A DNA stretch of 58,077 nt from Kineosporia sp. R_H_3 (GTDB lineage: Bacteria; Actinomycetota; Actinomycetes; Actinomycetales; Kineosporiaceae), in the NCBI RefSeq assembly GCF_002198675.1, contig NZ_MWLL01000227.1:6176-64252 (forward strand), in the 5' to 3' direction. Below are positions 50,501-58,077 of the stretch, piece after piece. The notes under the pieces were generated by a model. It saw only the letters and a program-made list of their open reading frames with translations. It ran no database searches and was not told the origin of the DNA. The position numbers and the translations under genes are program-made. The first letter of the stretch is position 1; each line of letters opens with the position of its first letter.

Positions 50501-51481
50501 TCACTGCCCCGCCAGCTCGCTCGCGACGGCCGTCGTGAAGTCCGCGACACGCGGACCCCAGCGGGAGGCGATGTCGTCGTCCCCCTCGACGACGCGGCCG
50601 TTCTTCACCGCGGGGATGCCGTCGAACCCGGGCCGCTTCGCGAGCGACGCGGCCGACTGCTGGCAGCACTTGGTGTCGGCCAGGACGATGAGGTCCGGGG
50701 CCTGCTTCACGACGTACTCGGCGCTCAGCTGCGGGTACCCGCCCGAGGCGTCCTTGGCGCCGTCCGCGATGTTCGTCAGGCCGAACAGCGTGTAGATGCT
50801 CCCGATGAACGTCGCGCTCGTCGCGCTGTAGAACGTGTTGTCGAGCTCGTGGTAGACCTTCTGGCCCTTCACGGACGCCGGCACCGAGGCGACGGCCGCG
50901 GCGATCCGGTCCTGGGTGTCCTTGACGACCTTGGCCGCGTCGTCGCCGTGGCCGGTGGCCTGCCCGATCGTCGCCCACTGCGCGTAGGCCTCGTCGAGGG
51001 TCGCCGCCGCGGGCAGGACGAGGACGGGCACGTCGAGCTTGGTCAGCGCGGCGACGAGGCCGTTCGCGTCGTTCGAGGCGATGACGAGGTCGGGCGCGTA
51101 GCCCGCGACCGCCTCGGCGTTCGGCTGGAAGCCCGAGAGCTTCGTCTTCGGGGCGTCGGTCGGGTAGCTCGACTGGTCGTCGACGGCGGTGACCTGGGCG
51201 CCCGCGCCGATGGCGAAGAGGACCTCGGTCGCCGTCGGGGACAGCGACACGATCTTCGACGGCTGCTCGTCGAGGGTCACCGGACCGTTCTGGCCGGTGA
51301 CGGTGACCGGGAAGGCCGCGGGTGCGGACGACGCCGCGGCGGACGGCGTGCCCGCGGACGAGGCCGCGGTGACCGCCGAGGAGGACCCGCCGCACGCGGC
51401 GAGGGTGAGCAGGCCGGCCCCGAGGGCTGCGGCGAGGACCGCACGGCGGGACGACCCGCGAGCGGTGGTGAGGCGATGCAT
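50501..51481 (-). CDS. btuF: corrinoid-binding lipoprotein
   Basis: A 326-aa lipoprotein of the BtuF/FecB class that would bind cobalamin or precursors outside the membrane and deliver them to BtuCD. The signal peptide RRAVLAAALGAGLLTLAAC ends in lipobox LAAC. The mature protein has the class III binding-protein pattern: IVSLSPTATEVLFAIGAG, AVDDQSSYP, KLSGFQPNAEAVAGYAPDLV and PDLIVLADTKCCQQS. The ATG at 51481 has GGAG just upstream. The frame stays open through the riboswitch behind it, but that region is RNA leader. First gene of the operon. Confidence 0.92.
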   Translation of the reverse strand: MHRLTTARGSSRRAVLAAALGAGLLTLAACGGSSSAVTAASSAGTPSAAASSAPAAFPVTVTGQNGPVTLDEQPSKIVSLSPTATEVLFAIGAGAQVTAVDDQSSYPTDAPKTKLSGFQPNAEAVAGYAPDLVIASNDANGLVAALTKLDVPVLVLPAAATLDEAYAQWATIGQATGHGDDAAKVVKDTQDRIAAAVASVPASVKGQKVYHELDNTFYSATSATFIGSIYTLFGLTNIADGAKDASGGYPQLSAEYVVKQAPDLIVLADTKCCQQSAASLAKRPGFDGIPAVKNGRVVEGDDDIASRWGPRVADFTTAVASELAGQ

Positions 51482-51555
51482 GAGTGCTCCGGTGATCATG
51501 GGCAGGAGCGCACGCGGGTCCCTCGCCCGACGCGCGACCCTTACCTCGAGGGTCG

Positions 51556-51690
51556 AGGACGTCGGTACAGGCAGGCGACCTGGCTCACCCGCCGCCCCTT
51601 GGAGGACGGCCGGAACACAGTTGCGGGACAGCGCCGGACTCGCACCGGCTTCGCTGGTCTGCACCATCGGACCCGGATTCGCAACCCGGG
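51556..51690 (-). ncRNA. cobalamin riboswitch
   Basis: On the minus strand the region contains, in order, GAAGCCGGTGCGAGTCCGGC, then GCTGTCCCGCAACTGT and GAGCCAGGTCGCCTGCC, the conserved core of cobalamin riboswitches. The usual GCCACTG of the B12 box reads GCAACTG here. It lies about 75 nt upstream of btuF in its 5' leader, so high intracellular cobalamin should switch off the btuFCD-cbiZ operon. The exact ends are approximate. Confidence 0.9.
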
Positions 51691-51753
51691 GCCGACCCGC
51701 GAACAGTAGCAGCCACCCGTGCGGGGGCGGGCGGGCGTGGTTGGCTGGGCGGC

Positions 51754-52155
51754 ATGGACAGCGTCGAGCTCACGGTCCGCACCGGCAGCACGCTCGTCAC
51801 CGACCTCACGGCGCACCTCGCCGACTTCTGCCGGTCGAAGGGGGACGGGCTCGTGCACGTGTTCGTCCCGCACGCGACGGCCGGGGTGGCGGTCATGGAG
51901 ACGGGGTCGGGCAGCGAGCCGGACCTCGCCGACGCGATCGACCGGCTCCTGCCCCGCGAGGACGTCTACCGGCACCGGCACGGCTCGCTCGGGCACGGCC
52001 GCGACCACGTGCTGCCGGCGTTCGTCGCACCGTCCATGACCGTGCCCGTCCTCGGCGGCCGGCCTGCGCTCGGCACCTGGCAGAGCGTCGTCCTCGTCGA
52101 CAGCAACGGCGACAACCCGACCCGGCGGGTCCGGCTGTCGTTCCTGCCGGGCTGA
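51754..52155 (+). CDS. YjbQ-family protein (UPF0047)
   Basis: A 133-aa protein of the YjbQ/UPF0047 family, noted for weak thiamin phosphate synthase activity; the true role is unresolved. Conserved features are DGLVHVFVPHATAGVAVMET with the metal-binding His, DVYRHRHG, GHGRDHVLPAFVAPSMTVPV and the terminal GTWQSVVLVDSNGDNPTRRV. It has normal length. It is divergent from the cobalamin leader and converges with the sugar ABC genes, separated by a strong hairpin. Confidence 0.9.
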   Translation: MDSVELTVRTGSTLVTDLTAHLADFCRSKGDGLVHVFVPHATAGVAVMETGSGSEPDLADAIDRLLPREDVYRHRHGSLGHGRDHVLPAFVAPSMTVPVLGGRPALGTWQSVVLVDSNGDNPTRRVRLSFLPG

Positions 52156-52177
52156 GCGCGGCAGGTCCACGCACGCG

Positions 52178-52212
52178 CGAGGGGCGCCGTCCGGTCCGGA
52201 CGACGCCCCTCG
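52178..52212. terminator. bidirectional hairpin terminator
   Basis: CGAGGGGCG (52178-52186) pairs with CGCCCCTCG (52204-52212), and after one mismatch the stem continues with CGTCC/GGACG. It lies in the 89-bp gap between the convergent YjbQ-family gene and the MalG-type permease gene, so it can stop transcription from both sides. Confidence 0.7.
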
Positions 52213-52244
52213 GCGGTGCTGCAGCTGCTGCGGTGGTCCCGCGG

Positions 52245-53183
52245 TCAGCCCTTGAGACCGCCCGCGAGCAGGCCGCGGACGAAGTAGCGCTGGAGCGAGA
52301 TGAACACCAGGAGCGGGACGACCATCGAGACGAAGGCGCCCGCCGTGAGCCGCTGCCACTCCTGGCCGCGGGTACCGGCGAGGTCGGCGACGGCCGCGGT
52401 GAGCGGCTTGGTCTCCGACGTACCGAACACGAGACCGACGAGCAGGTCGTTCCAGATGTAGAGGAACTGGAAGATCCCGATCGAGGCCAGCGCCGGCACG
52501 ATGAGCGGCACGACGATGCTCCGGAAGATCCGGGCGTGGTCGGCGCCGTCCACCCGGGCCGCCTCCATGAGCTCACCGGGCAGGTCGCTCATGAAGTTGT
52601 GGAGCAGGAACGTCACGAGCGGCATGCCGAAGCAGACGTGCGCGATCCAGATGATGAGGAACTTCCCGGTGCCCTGCGGGTCCAGCAGGCTGAACGGCCA
52701 GGCCGTCGAGAAGATCCGCAGCAGCGGGACGAGCGCCATCTGGAGCGGCACGATCTGCAGCGCGAAGATCGCGATGAAGACCCAGTCCCGGCCCTTCCAG
52801 TTCATCCACGACAACGCGTAGGCCGCCAGCGCCCCGAAGAAGAGCGAGAACATCACCGACGGGACCGTGATGACGACGCTGTTCAGGAAGAAGTTCGCGA
52901 GCTGCCCGTTGCTGGAGGACCCGAAGAGGACCTCCTTGTAGTTCTCGAGCGTGAACGACGGGTTCGAGAAGGCCGTCCACCACCCGGTCTGCTTGATGTC
53001 GTTCTCGGGCCGGAACGAGGACAGCACCAGACCGAAGGTCGGGATCGTCCAGATCGTCGCGATGACGACGACCACGAGCGAGACGAGCGGGCTCGTGGAC
53101 TTCTTCTTGACCCGGGCCGCCTTGGCGCTGGCGGCCCCGACGACGGCCCCGGCCGACGGCGGGGGCGTGACGACGGTGCTCAT
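52245..53183 (-). CDS. sugar ABC transporter permease (MalG type)
   Basis: A 312-aa permease of a carbohydrate importer with six membrane helices after a polar N-terminus. The EAA loop that contacts the ATPase is LMEAARVDGADHARIFRSIV followed by VPLIVPALASIG. PLLVFISLQRYFVRGLLAGGLKG is the typical C-terminus. The ATG at 53183 overlaps the stop of the MalF-type gene (ATGA). No ATPase gene is in the operon, so a shared MsmK/MsiK-type ATPase encoded elsewhere is expected, as in streptomycetes. An apparent longer open frame upstream is a shadow of the MalF-type gene. Confidence 0.92.
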   Translation of the reverse strand: MSTVVTPPPSAGAVVGAASAKAARVKKKSTSPLVSLVVVVIATIWTIPTFGLVLSSFRPENDIKQTGWWTAFSNPSFTLENYKEVLFGSSSNGQLANFFLNSVVITVPSVMFSLFFGALAAYALSWMNWKGRDWVFIAIFALQIVPLQMALVPLLRIFSTAWPFSLLDPQGTGKFLIIWIAHVCFGMPLVTFLLHNFMSDLPGELMEAARVDGADHARIFRSIVVPLIVPALASIGIFQFLYIWNDLLVGLVFGTSETKPLTAAVADLAGTRGQEWQRLTAGAFVSMVVPLLVFISLQRYFVRGLLAGGLKG

Positions 53184-54154
53184 CGGGCCTCCAGCTTCTG
53201 ACGACGCAGCTGACGCACCTGGTAGAAGACGACGGGCGTCACGAGGACGAACAGGACGACGGCCAGTGCGGAGCCCCAGCCCTGCTGGTTGCCGGAGAAC
53301 GAGTAGAAGTACATCCCGTTCGCGATGACGCTCGTGTCGTAGTTGCCGCCGGTCATCGTGCGGACGATGTCGAAGACCTTGAGCACGCCGATCGTGATCG
53401 TCGTGAAGACGACGACGACCGTCGGGCGGATCGTCGGCAGCGTGACCTTCCAGAACATCTGCCACGCGTTGACGCCGTCGAGCCGGGCGGCCTCGATCAT
53501 GTCGTTCGGGATGCCCTTGATCGCGGCCGAGAGCACGACCATCGCGAAACCGACCTGCACCCAGATCATGACCATGATGAGCAGGAAGGTGTTCCACGGC
53601 GGGTTGAGCAGCCACTGCTGCGTCTCCAGGCCGAGCTTCTTGACGATCGCGTTGAGCAGGCCGATCTGCTCGAAGCGAGTGGCCTTGTAGGCGAAGACGA
53701 AGCGCCAGATGATGGCGGCCGCGACGCCGGAGATGGCCATCGGCAGGAAGATGAAGATCTTCGCGACGGCCTCGCGCTTCATCTTGTCGATGAGGAGCGC
53801 GTACACGAGGCCGATCGCCACGGAGATGATCGGCGTGAAGAGCACCCAGATCGCGGTGTTGCGCAGGTTGAGCAGGCCGTCGGGGTCGGTGACGACCCAC
53901 TTGTAGTTGTCCAGACCCACCCAGGCCTCGCCGTTGGGGTCCTTGAACGAGAGCATCGTGGTCCGGATCGCGGGGTAGACGAGACCGAACGTCACGAGGG
54001 CCAGCGGCGGGCCGATGAACCAGACGATCTGGGCCCGGTCGCGGAACAGCCGCTTGGGCCAGTTGTCGACGATGAACATGATCGCGGCTGCGACCACGAA
54101 GAAGGCGACGATGCCTACGACCAGCATCGTCAGCTTTGACTCCCAGTTCTCCAT
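53180..54154 (-). CDS. sugar ABC transporter permease (MalF type)
   Basis: A 324-aa permease. An N-terminal helix (LTMLVVGIVAFFVVAAAIMF) precedes the usual six. It has the sequence IGPPLALVTFGLVYPAIRTT and the EAA loop DMIEAARLDGVNAWQMFWKV followed by TLPTIRPTVVVV. It pairs with the MalG-type subunit (4-bp overlap) to form the membrane channel for an oligosaccharide. The gene starts at an ATG 192 bp after the binding-protein stop; a perfect hairpin sits in that gap. Confidence 0.92.
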   Translation of the reverse strand: MENWESKLTMLVVGIVAFFVVAAAIMFIVDNWPKRLFRDRAQIVWFIGPPLALVTFGLVYPAIRTTMLSFKDPNGEAWVGLDNYKWVVTDPDGLLNLRNTAIWVLFTPIISVAIGLVYALLIDKMKREAVAKIFIFLPMAISGVAAAIIWRFVFAYKATRFEQIGLLNAIVKKLGLETQQWLLNPPWNTFLLIMVMIWVQVGFAMVVLSAAIKGIPNDMIEAARLDGVNAWQMFWKVTLPTIRPTVVVVFTTITIGVLKVFDIVRTMTGGNYDTSVIANGMYFYSFSGNQQGWGSALAVVLFVLVTPVVFYQVRQLRRQKLEAR

Positions 54155-54238
54155 GCCCGTCCTCCTCGACGCAAAGAGCTGGTGGGGCCGTGCAGGGGTG
54201 GGTCACTTCTCACGCAGAAAGAATGTGATCCGAGACAC

Positions 54239-54270
54239 GTCCGGCCCGGACGCTACCGTCCGGGCCGGAC
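54239..54270 (-). terminator. perfect 14-bp hairpin between binding-protein and permease genes
   Basis: GTCCGGCCCGGACG and CGTCCGGGCCGGAC are perfect complements around the loop CTAC, 77 bp after the stop of the binding-protein gene and 85 bp before the MalF-type gene. Such hairpins act as partial terminators or 3'-end stabilisers, giving more binding protein than permease. Confidence 0.7.
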
Positions 54271-54346
54271 CTGCGGCTACTCGAAGGTCACATCGCGGGA
54301 GCTTCCCCGCTCACGACCTCGTTCCGTGGTGCTGTGAGGACGAACC

Positions 54347-55741
54347 TCAGCTGGCGGGCCAGGACTTCTCGATCGAGTCCGTGACCGACTTGGTGTCGGC
54401 ACCCGTGACCCAGTTGATCATGCCCTTCCAGAACGTGCCCGCACCGACCGAGGCCGGCATCATGTCCGAGGCGTCGAACCGGAAGACCGAGTTCGGGTCC
54501 TGGAGGATCTGCACGGACAGGATCTGGATCGGGTTCGGCTGCTGGTCGGTCACGGTGAGCACGTTCTCGGTCTTGAGACCCTTGTGCGCCGTGATCCAGT
54601 CGCCGAGCTTCGCCTTCTCGTTCACCCAGTTGACGTCCTGCATGTAGAGCTGGACGGCCTGGGTCTCCGGCTTGTCGTTGAAGGCCGCGAGGAACTCGCC
54701 GCCACCGAGGACCGGCTTGCCCTTCGCCGGGTCGACCGGCGGGAGGTAGAACGCGTAGACGTCGCCGTCCTCGGCCACCTTCGTGCCCTCGGGCCACTGG
54801 TTGGCGTAGAACGAGGCCTGGCGGTGCATCGCGCACTGGCCGTCGACGATCGGCTTGCCGCCGTCCTGGAACGCCGTGGTCGCGATGGACTTGACGTCAC
54901 CGGTGCCACCGTTGACGAACGCCTCGTTCTTGAGGATCGCACCGGCCTTGTCGAACGCGTCGACGACCTTCGGGTCGTTGAACGGGATCTTGTGCTGCCA
55001 CCACTGGTCGTAGGTCTCCACACCCTGGGTGCGGAGCATGATGTCCTCGATCCAGTCGGTGCCCGGCCAGCCGGACGCGTCACCGGACTCGAAGCCCACG
55101 CACCACGGCTTGTCGACCTTGCCGCTCTTGGCGATCGTGTCGGACAGCTTGAGGAGCTCGTCCCACGTCTGCGGGATGGCCCAGCCGTTGTCCTTGAACA
55201 TGGACGGCGAGTACCAGACGAACGACTTGACGTTGGCGCCGAGCGGCGGGGCGTAGAACGTCCCGTTGACGGTGCCGTAGGTCAGCCAGTCGGCCGGGAA
55301 GTTCGCCTTCGACGCGGTCGCGACCTTCTCCGACGCGGGCTTGACGGCGTTGAGGCCGACCAGCGTCTGGAGGAGACCGGGCTGCGGGATCGGCGCGAGG
55401 TCAGGGGCGTTATTGCCCTTGACGCGAACCTGCAGCTGGGCCTCGAACTCGCCCGAGCCGTTCCACTGGATGTCGATCCCCGTGCACTTCTGGAAGTGCT
55501 CGAAGGACTTCTCGAAGCGCTCGGCCTCGACGTCGCGGATCGAGCTGTAGATCTCGACCTTCACGTTGTTGAAGGTGCCGTACTGCGCGACGTCGGCGCA
55601 CTCGGCGCTGCCCGTCGAGCCGGCCGAGCCGGATGCTTCGGTTCCGCCACTGCTGGAGCCACCGCACGCCGACAGGGCGAGGGCGACACCGAGGGCACTC
55701 GCGACCGCGGTGCTACCGCGACGCCAGGTGCGTGCTGCCAT
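54347..55741 (-). CDS. extracellular sugar-binding lipoprotein of ABC transporter
   Basis: A 464-aa solute-binding lipoprotein of the SBP_bac_1 family. The signal peptide ends in lipobox LSAC (ALGVALALSACGG), followed by a Gly/Ser linker. The body shows family features: FEKSFEHFQKCTGIDIQWNG, VRVKGNNAPDLAPIPQPGLL, YSPSMFKDNGWAIPQTWDEL, and WPGTDWIEDIMLR. It is longer than a maltose-binding protein and resembles oligosaccharide binders. The ATG has GGGAGG 7 nt upstream. It is the first gene of the operon, under LacI/CebR-like operators. Cellobiose or a related plant-derived oligosaccharide is a reasonable guess. Confidence 0.92.
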   Translation of the reverse strand: MAARTWRRGSTAVASALGVALALSACGGSSSGGTEASGSAGSTGSAECADVAQYGTFNNVKVEIYSSIRDVEAERFEKSFEHFQKCTGIDIQWNGSGEFEAQLQVRVKGNNAPDLAPIPQPGLLQTLVGLNAVKPASEKVATASKANFPADWLTYGTVNGTFYAPPLGANVKSFVWYSPSMFKDNGWAIPQTWDELLKLSDTIAKSGKVDKPWCVGFESGDASGWPGTDWIEDIMLRTQGVETYDQWWQHKIPFNDPKVVDAFDKAGAILKNEAFVNGGTGDVKSIATTAFQDGGKPIVDGQCAMHRQASFYANQWPEGTKVAEDGDVYAFYLPPVDPAKGKPVLGGGEFLAAFNDKPETQAVQLYMQDVNWVNEKAKLGDWITAHKGLKTENVLTVTDQQPNPIQILSVQILQDPNSVFRFDASDMMPASVGAGTFWKGMINWVTGADTKSVTDSIEKSWPAS

Positions 55742-55800
55742 GGACTTTCCTCCCGGTCCAACGACGACCCGAGCGTCTTCGCCCGGGCTGCGTTCGGCGC

Positions 55801-55819
55801 TATGAAAGCGTTTTCGTAA
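55801..55819. promoter_or_regulatory. LacI-family operator-like palindrome
   Basis: TATGAAAGCGTTTTCGTAA resembles the LacI-family operator type TGAAAGCGCTTTCA, with matching AAAGCG and TTTC halves. It sits about 60 bp before the ATG of the sugar-binding protein gene, where a repressor could block transcription. Confidence 0.5.
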
Positions 55820-55905
55820 CGCCGTGGCAACAGCCGGACAGCACCGAGGCGGTAACGATTCGGTCACGTACCCGAAATCACCCGCTTCCCGGGACGTCCG
55901 CTTTT

Positions 55906-55919
55906 TGGGAGCGCTCTCA
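55906..55919. promoter_or_regulatory. CebR/CelR-type operator
   Basis: TGGGAGCGCTCTCA matches the known CebR/CelR operator TGGGAGCGCTCCCA at 13 of 14 positions. In streptomycetes and Thermobifida this site binds a cellobiose-released LacI-family repressor controlling cellulases and cellobiose uptake. Here it lies about 165 bp upstream of the sugar-binding protein start, suggesting control by cello-oligosaccharides. Confidence 0.65.
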
Positions 55920-56120
55920 GTCGAGTGCGACCCAGGCCCACGGACTCTTGGGGGTGGGGTGGTTCCAGGCACGGGACCTGGCGTCTCCGCCGGTGATCCC
56001 CATGCTGCTACCAGGGGGGACGCTACATGCTCCTGTGGTCGCGGTCACGGCCGAACGGCCCGCCGCGCGGGTTCGTGACCGTTTCGTTTCCGACCTCTCA
56101 CAGGCGCGCCGACGCGCGGA

Positions 56121-56756
56121 TCAGCCCGTCGCCCCGGCCGCGAGCCGCCGCATCGCCGTCTGGACGACGGTGACGAGGGCCTGCTTCGTGGCCGCCCGCG
56201 AGCGGGCGTCGGTGTAGATCAGCGGGACGTCGGCGGGGACCGCCAGCGCCGACCGGACGTCGTCCAGGGCGTGCCGGGCGACCCCCTCGAAGCAGTTCAC
56301 GGCCACGACGAAGGGGATGCCCCGGGACTCGAAGTAGTCGACCGCGGGGAAGCACTGGTCGAGCCGGTCGGTGTCGACGAGGACGACCGCACCGATCGCG
56401 CCCCGGACGAGGTCGTCCCACATGAAGAGGAAGCGGTCCTGCCCGGGCGTCCCGAACAGGTACAGCCACAGGTTGCCCGGCAGCGTGATCCGGCCGAAGT
56501 CCATCGCGACGGTCGTCGAGGTCTTGCGGTCGCTGACCATCCCGGCGTCGTCGACGCCGACGGAGTGCTCGGTCATCGCCGCCTCGGTCGAGAGCGGCTC
56601 GATGTCGGAGATCGACCCGATGAACGTCGTCTTGCCGACGGCGAAGCCGCCCGCGACGACGATCTTCACGACGGTCGGCGGCGCCTGGCCCCCCTGGTGC
56701 GGCACGGCCGGGCCGGCGGCGGCCGGGGCCGCGACGTCAGAGCGCGGAAATGCCAT
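56121..56756 (-). CDS. conservon GTP/ATP-binding protein (CvnD type)
   Basis: A 211-aa small GTPase-like protein. The P-loop is VAGGFAVGKTTFIGS, followed by the effector-like TEHSVGVDDAG, the switch II region YLFGTPGQDRFLFMW and the base-recognition segment VAVNCFEG. This is the fourth member of actinobacterial conservons (cvnABCD), which act like a membrane-linked signalling module. The ATG at 56756 gives the typical start; it overlaps the DUF742 gene by 20 bp. The frame is open further, but only over the DUF742 gene. Confidence 0.93.
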   Translation of the reverse strand: MAFPRSDVAAPAAAGPAVPHQGGQAPPTVVKIVVAGGFAVGKTTFIGSISDIEPLSTEAAMTEHSVGVDDAGMVSDRKTSTTVAMDFGRITLPGNLWLYLFGTPGQDRFLFMWDDLVRGAIGAVVLVDTDRLDQCFPAVDYFESRGIPFVVAVNCFEGVARHALDDVRSALAVPADVPLIYTDARSRAATKQALVTVVQTAMRRLAAGATG

Positions 56757-57273
56757 TGAGAACACTCTCCAGGACTGCGAGCGCGGCCGCTCCGGAGCGG
56801 GGGTCGGCCGGGTCGGACAGGGAGGCCGGGGTGAGGCCGTGGACGCGCACCGCACCGGCCTCCGCGAGGTCGGCGACGAGCACGCGGACGACGCCCACGG
56901 GCAGGTGCGCGTGGGCCGAGATCTCCGCCACGGACAGGTAGCACCCGGCCGTCAGCTCGAGGATCCGGCGGCTCTCGGGACCGGCCAGCGACGCCGTGGC
57001 GGCGGCGGAGGGCGAGGCCAGCCGGGGCGCCGAGTACGTTGCGCTGGAACGGGTCTCGGCCCCCGGCCCGGCGTTCTGGCCGGGGACGGCGGGCCCGGCC
57101 GCCGGGTCCGCAGGGACGACGAGGCACTCGACGAGCGCCTCGATGGGCAGGTCGTCGCCGCTGGGCCGGGTGCGGCCGCCGGTCACCATGTAGGGCCGGA
57201 CCGAGGGCGCGTCGACGGTCTCGTCGGCGCCGCCGTCCCGGTGGCCGGCGCGGTCGCGGGGGAAGGGGCTCAT
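56737..57273 (-). CDS. conservon DUF742 protein (CvnC type)
   Basis: A 178-aa protein with the DUF742 pattern: VRPYMVTGGRTRPSGDDLPIEALV near the N-terminus, a variable Pro/Ala linker, then RRILELTAGCYLSVAEISAHAHLPVGVVRVLVADL and VLESVLNGISAL at the C-terminus. The C-terminal half looks like a winged-helix fold. It is the third conservon member, with an 8-bp gap from the roadblock gene and a 20-bp overlap with the GTPase gene. It may link the GTPase to gene control; this is not established. Confidence 0.92.
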   Translation of the reverse strand: MSPFPRDRAGHRDGGADETVDAPSVRPYMVTGGRTRPSGDDLPIEALVECLVVPADPAAGPAVPGQNAGPGAETRSSATYSAPRLASPSAAATASLAGPESRRILELTAGCYLSVAEISAHAHLPVGVVRVLVADLAEAGAVRVHGLTPASLSDPADPRSGAAALAVLESVLNGISAL

Positions 57274-57280
57274 CGGCGGA

Positions 57281-57733
57281 TCAGCCCCCGACGACCGCGC
57301 GGGTCGGGCCGGCGACCGGGAGGTGCGCGCGCATCTCGGAGACGAGCTGCGGGGTGAGCGTCGTCTCCGTGCGGCTCACGAGCAGGGCCATCTCGTACCC
57401 CACGAGCCCGACGTCGGAGGTCGCGTCGGCGACGACCGCGAGGACGGACCCGTCCGAGATCGTCATGAGGAGCAGGAACGAGGCGTCCATCTCGACGATC
57501 GACTGCCGGACCTCGCCGGCGCCGAGCTGCCGGGCGGCGCCGCGGGTCAGGCTCGACAGGCCGGCGACGATCGCCGCGAGCTGGTCGCCGCTCGTGCGGT
57601 CGAGCTCGTCGGACATCGCCATGAGCAGCCCGTCCGCCGAGACGGCGAGGGTGTGGCGGACGCCGGGGACGCCGCGGACGAAGTTGTCGAGCAGCCAGCC
57701 GAAGGTGGCCGCCTCGGTGCTCAGCTGGGTCAC
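57281..57733 (-). CDS. conservon roadblock/LC7 protein (CvnB type)
   Basis: A 150-aa roadblock/LC7-domain protein: LLDNFVRGVPGVRHTLAVSA followed by DGLLMAMS, then LAAIVAGLSSLTRGAA, and IVEMDASFLLLMTISDGSVL. Roadblock proteins regulate small GTPases, consistent with the CvnD-type gene downstream. The GTG at 57733 has GGAGG 8 nt upstream and matches family starts (TQLSTEAATFGWLLDNFV); the longer open frame is the shadow of the kinase gene. Confidence 0.93.
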   Translation of the reverse strand: MTQLSTEAATFGWLLDNFVRGVPGVRHTLAVSADGLLMAMSDELDRTSGDQLAAIVAGLSSLTRGAARQLGAGEVRQSIVEMDASFLLLMTISDGSVLAVVADATSDVGLVGYEMALLVSRTETTLTPQLVSEMRAHLPVAGPTRAVVGG

Positions 57734-57812
57734 GGTCGCGTCCTCCGGGTCGTCGGTGCCGTCGGTTCCTGCTCTGGTGCTGCGGGCGGTTCTGGTGCGG
57801 CTGCCCGCCCGG

Positions 57813-58077
57813 TCACGCGTCGTGCTCCGGGACCGGGACCCGCCGTGCCCGGCGCACCCCGTCGGTGAACCCGGCGACGGTCGAGCGGACGCCGTCCGCG
57901 GTGCGGGGCCGGGGCGGGAGCGCGGGCGCCGCCGCGTCGGGTGCCGCCGCGCGGCGGACCCGCGAGGGCAGCCCGGCGGACGCTGCCGCGTCGGGGACCG
58001 GCGCACCGGGGTCGGCGAACCGCTCCGGCGGGTGGCTGCCGAACAGCGGCGCGGACGGCGCGGGGGTCGGCTCCGGC
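57813..58077 (-). CDS. C-terminal tail of conservon sensor histidine kinase (CvnA type), partial
   Basis: The minus-strand frame enters from the right edge and stops at 57813, giving 87 residues: a Pro/Ala-rich stretch (PTPAPSAPLFGSHPPERFAD), GLPSRVRRAAAP, then TADGVRSTVAGFTDGVRRAR and the end VPVPEHDA. This is the typical tail of the large nitrate-sensor-like histidine kinase that heads conservons. The catalytic parts lie outside the window. It ends 80 bp before the roadblock gene. Confidence 0.75.
   Translation of the reverse strand, partial: PEPTPAPSAPLFGSHPPERFADPGAPVPDAAASAGLPSRVRRAAAPDAAAPALPPRPRTADGVRSTVAGFTDGVRRARRVPVPEHDA

Larger units (their letters stand above)
55742..56120. other. 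379-bp regulatory gap upstream of the sugar ABC operon
   Basis: No gene is seen here. The gap holds the promoter region of the leftward sugar operon, with two palindromic operator candidates (55801-55819 and 55906-55919). Its right side receives the end of the conservon GTPase gene, which reads in the same direction. Open frames across it have no protein character. Confidence 0.6.

Noticed and set aside
53184-54206. Open frame fusing upstream sequence to the MalG-type permease
   Set aside because: It is an out-of-frame shadow of the MalF-type gene; the permease begins at the ATG at 53183.

Overview
This 58 kb window comes from a very GC-rich actinobacterial chromosome. Codon use, dense ATGA/GTGA overlaps, frequent GTG starts, a conservon signalling operon, XRE-DUF5753/DUF397 regulator pairs and a CebR-type operator in front of a sugar ABC transporter all fit a Micrococcales relative of Cellulomonas. 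The genus is an inference.

Positions 1-15710 look like one end of an integrated mobile island. On the minus strand lie a small-membrane-protein pair, a VirD4/TraG coupling protein, a DUF4913 protein and an SprT-like zinc protease that runs off the left edge. An MFS exporter and a DUF397/XRE-DUF5753 pair come next. A divergent complete type I restriction-modification operon (hsdM-hsdS-hsdR) follows, then an unassigned pair: a 314-aa soluble protein and a four-helix membrane protein. Two near-identical palindromic sites, one before the membrane-protein operon and one between the XRE gene and hsdM, suggest a shared regulator. The island ends at the 3' end of a tRNA-Ser gene (15711-15803), a typical attachment site. 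No integrase is visible.

Positions 15887-41200 are ordinary chromosome: an esterase lipoprotein, a chemoreceptor, DUF1918 and DUF6328 proteins, an EEP-family protein and cysK, then the Hen1/Pnkp RNA-repair pair. A PucR-type regulator is divergent from a lipid operon (acyl-CoA synthetase, DUF3556 membrane protein, FAD oxidoreductase). A second lipid cluster holds an alpha/beta hydrolase, a wax ester synthase/DGAT and a large patatin-like protein. A disulfide-less pyridine nucleotide oxidoreductase and an O6-alkylguanine methyltransferase close this part. The Pnkp linker carries an in-frame 144-bp insertion with a long inverted repeat, and part of that sequence recurs at 40603.

Positions 41237-47571 are accessory. 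They hold two small secreted proteins, a WXG100-type toxin with an RNase A-like C-terminal domain, and a 317-aa protein that appears to be immunity domain, RNase A-like fragment and second immunity domain in one open frame. A 16-bp tandem repeat array follows, then two abutting tRNA-like genes with Leu anticodons but short variable loops, a strong inverted repeat, and a frameshifted P-loop kinase gene.

Positions 47620-58077 contain a cobalamin-riboswitch-controlled operon (btuF-btuC-btuD-cbiZ), a YjbQ-family gene, a three-gene sugar ABC importer preceded by LacI/CebR-like operators, and a conservon operon (GTPase, DUF742, roadblock protein, end of a sensor kinase) that runs off the right edge.
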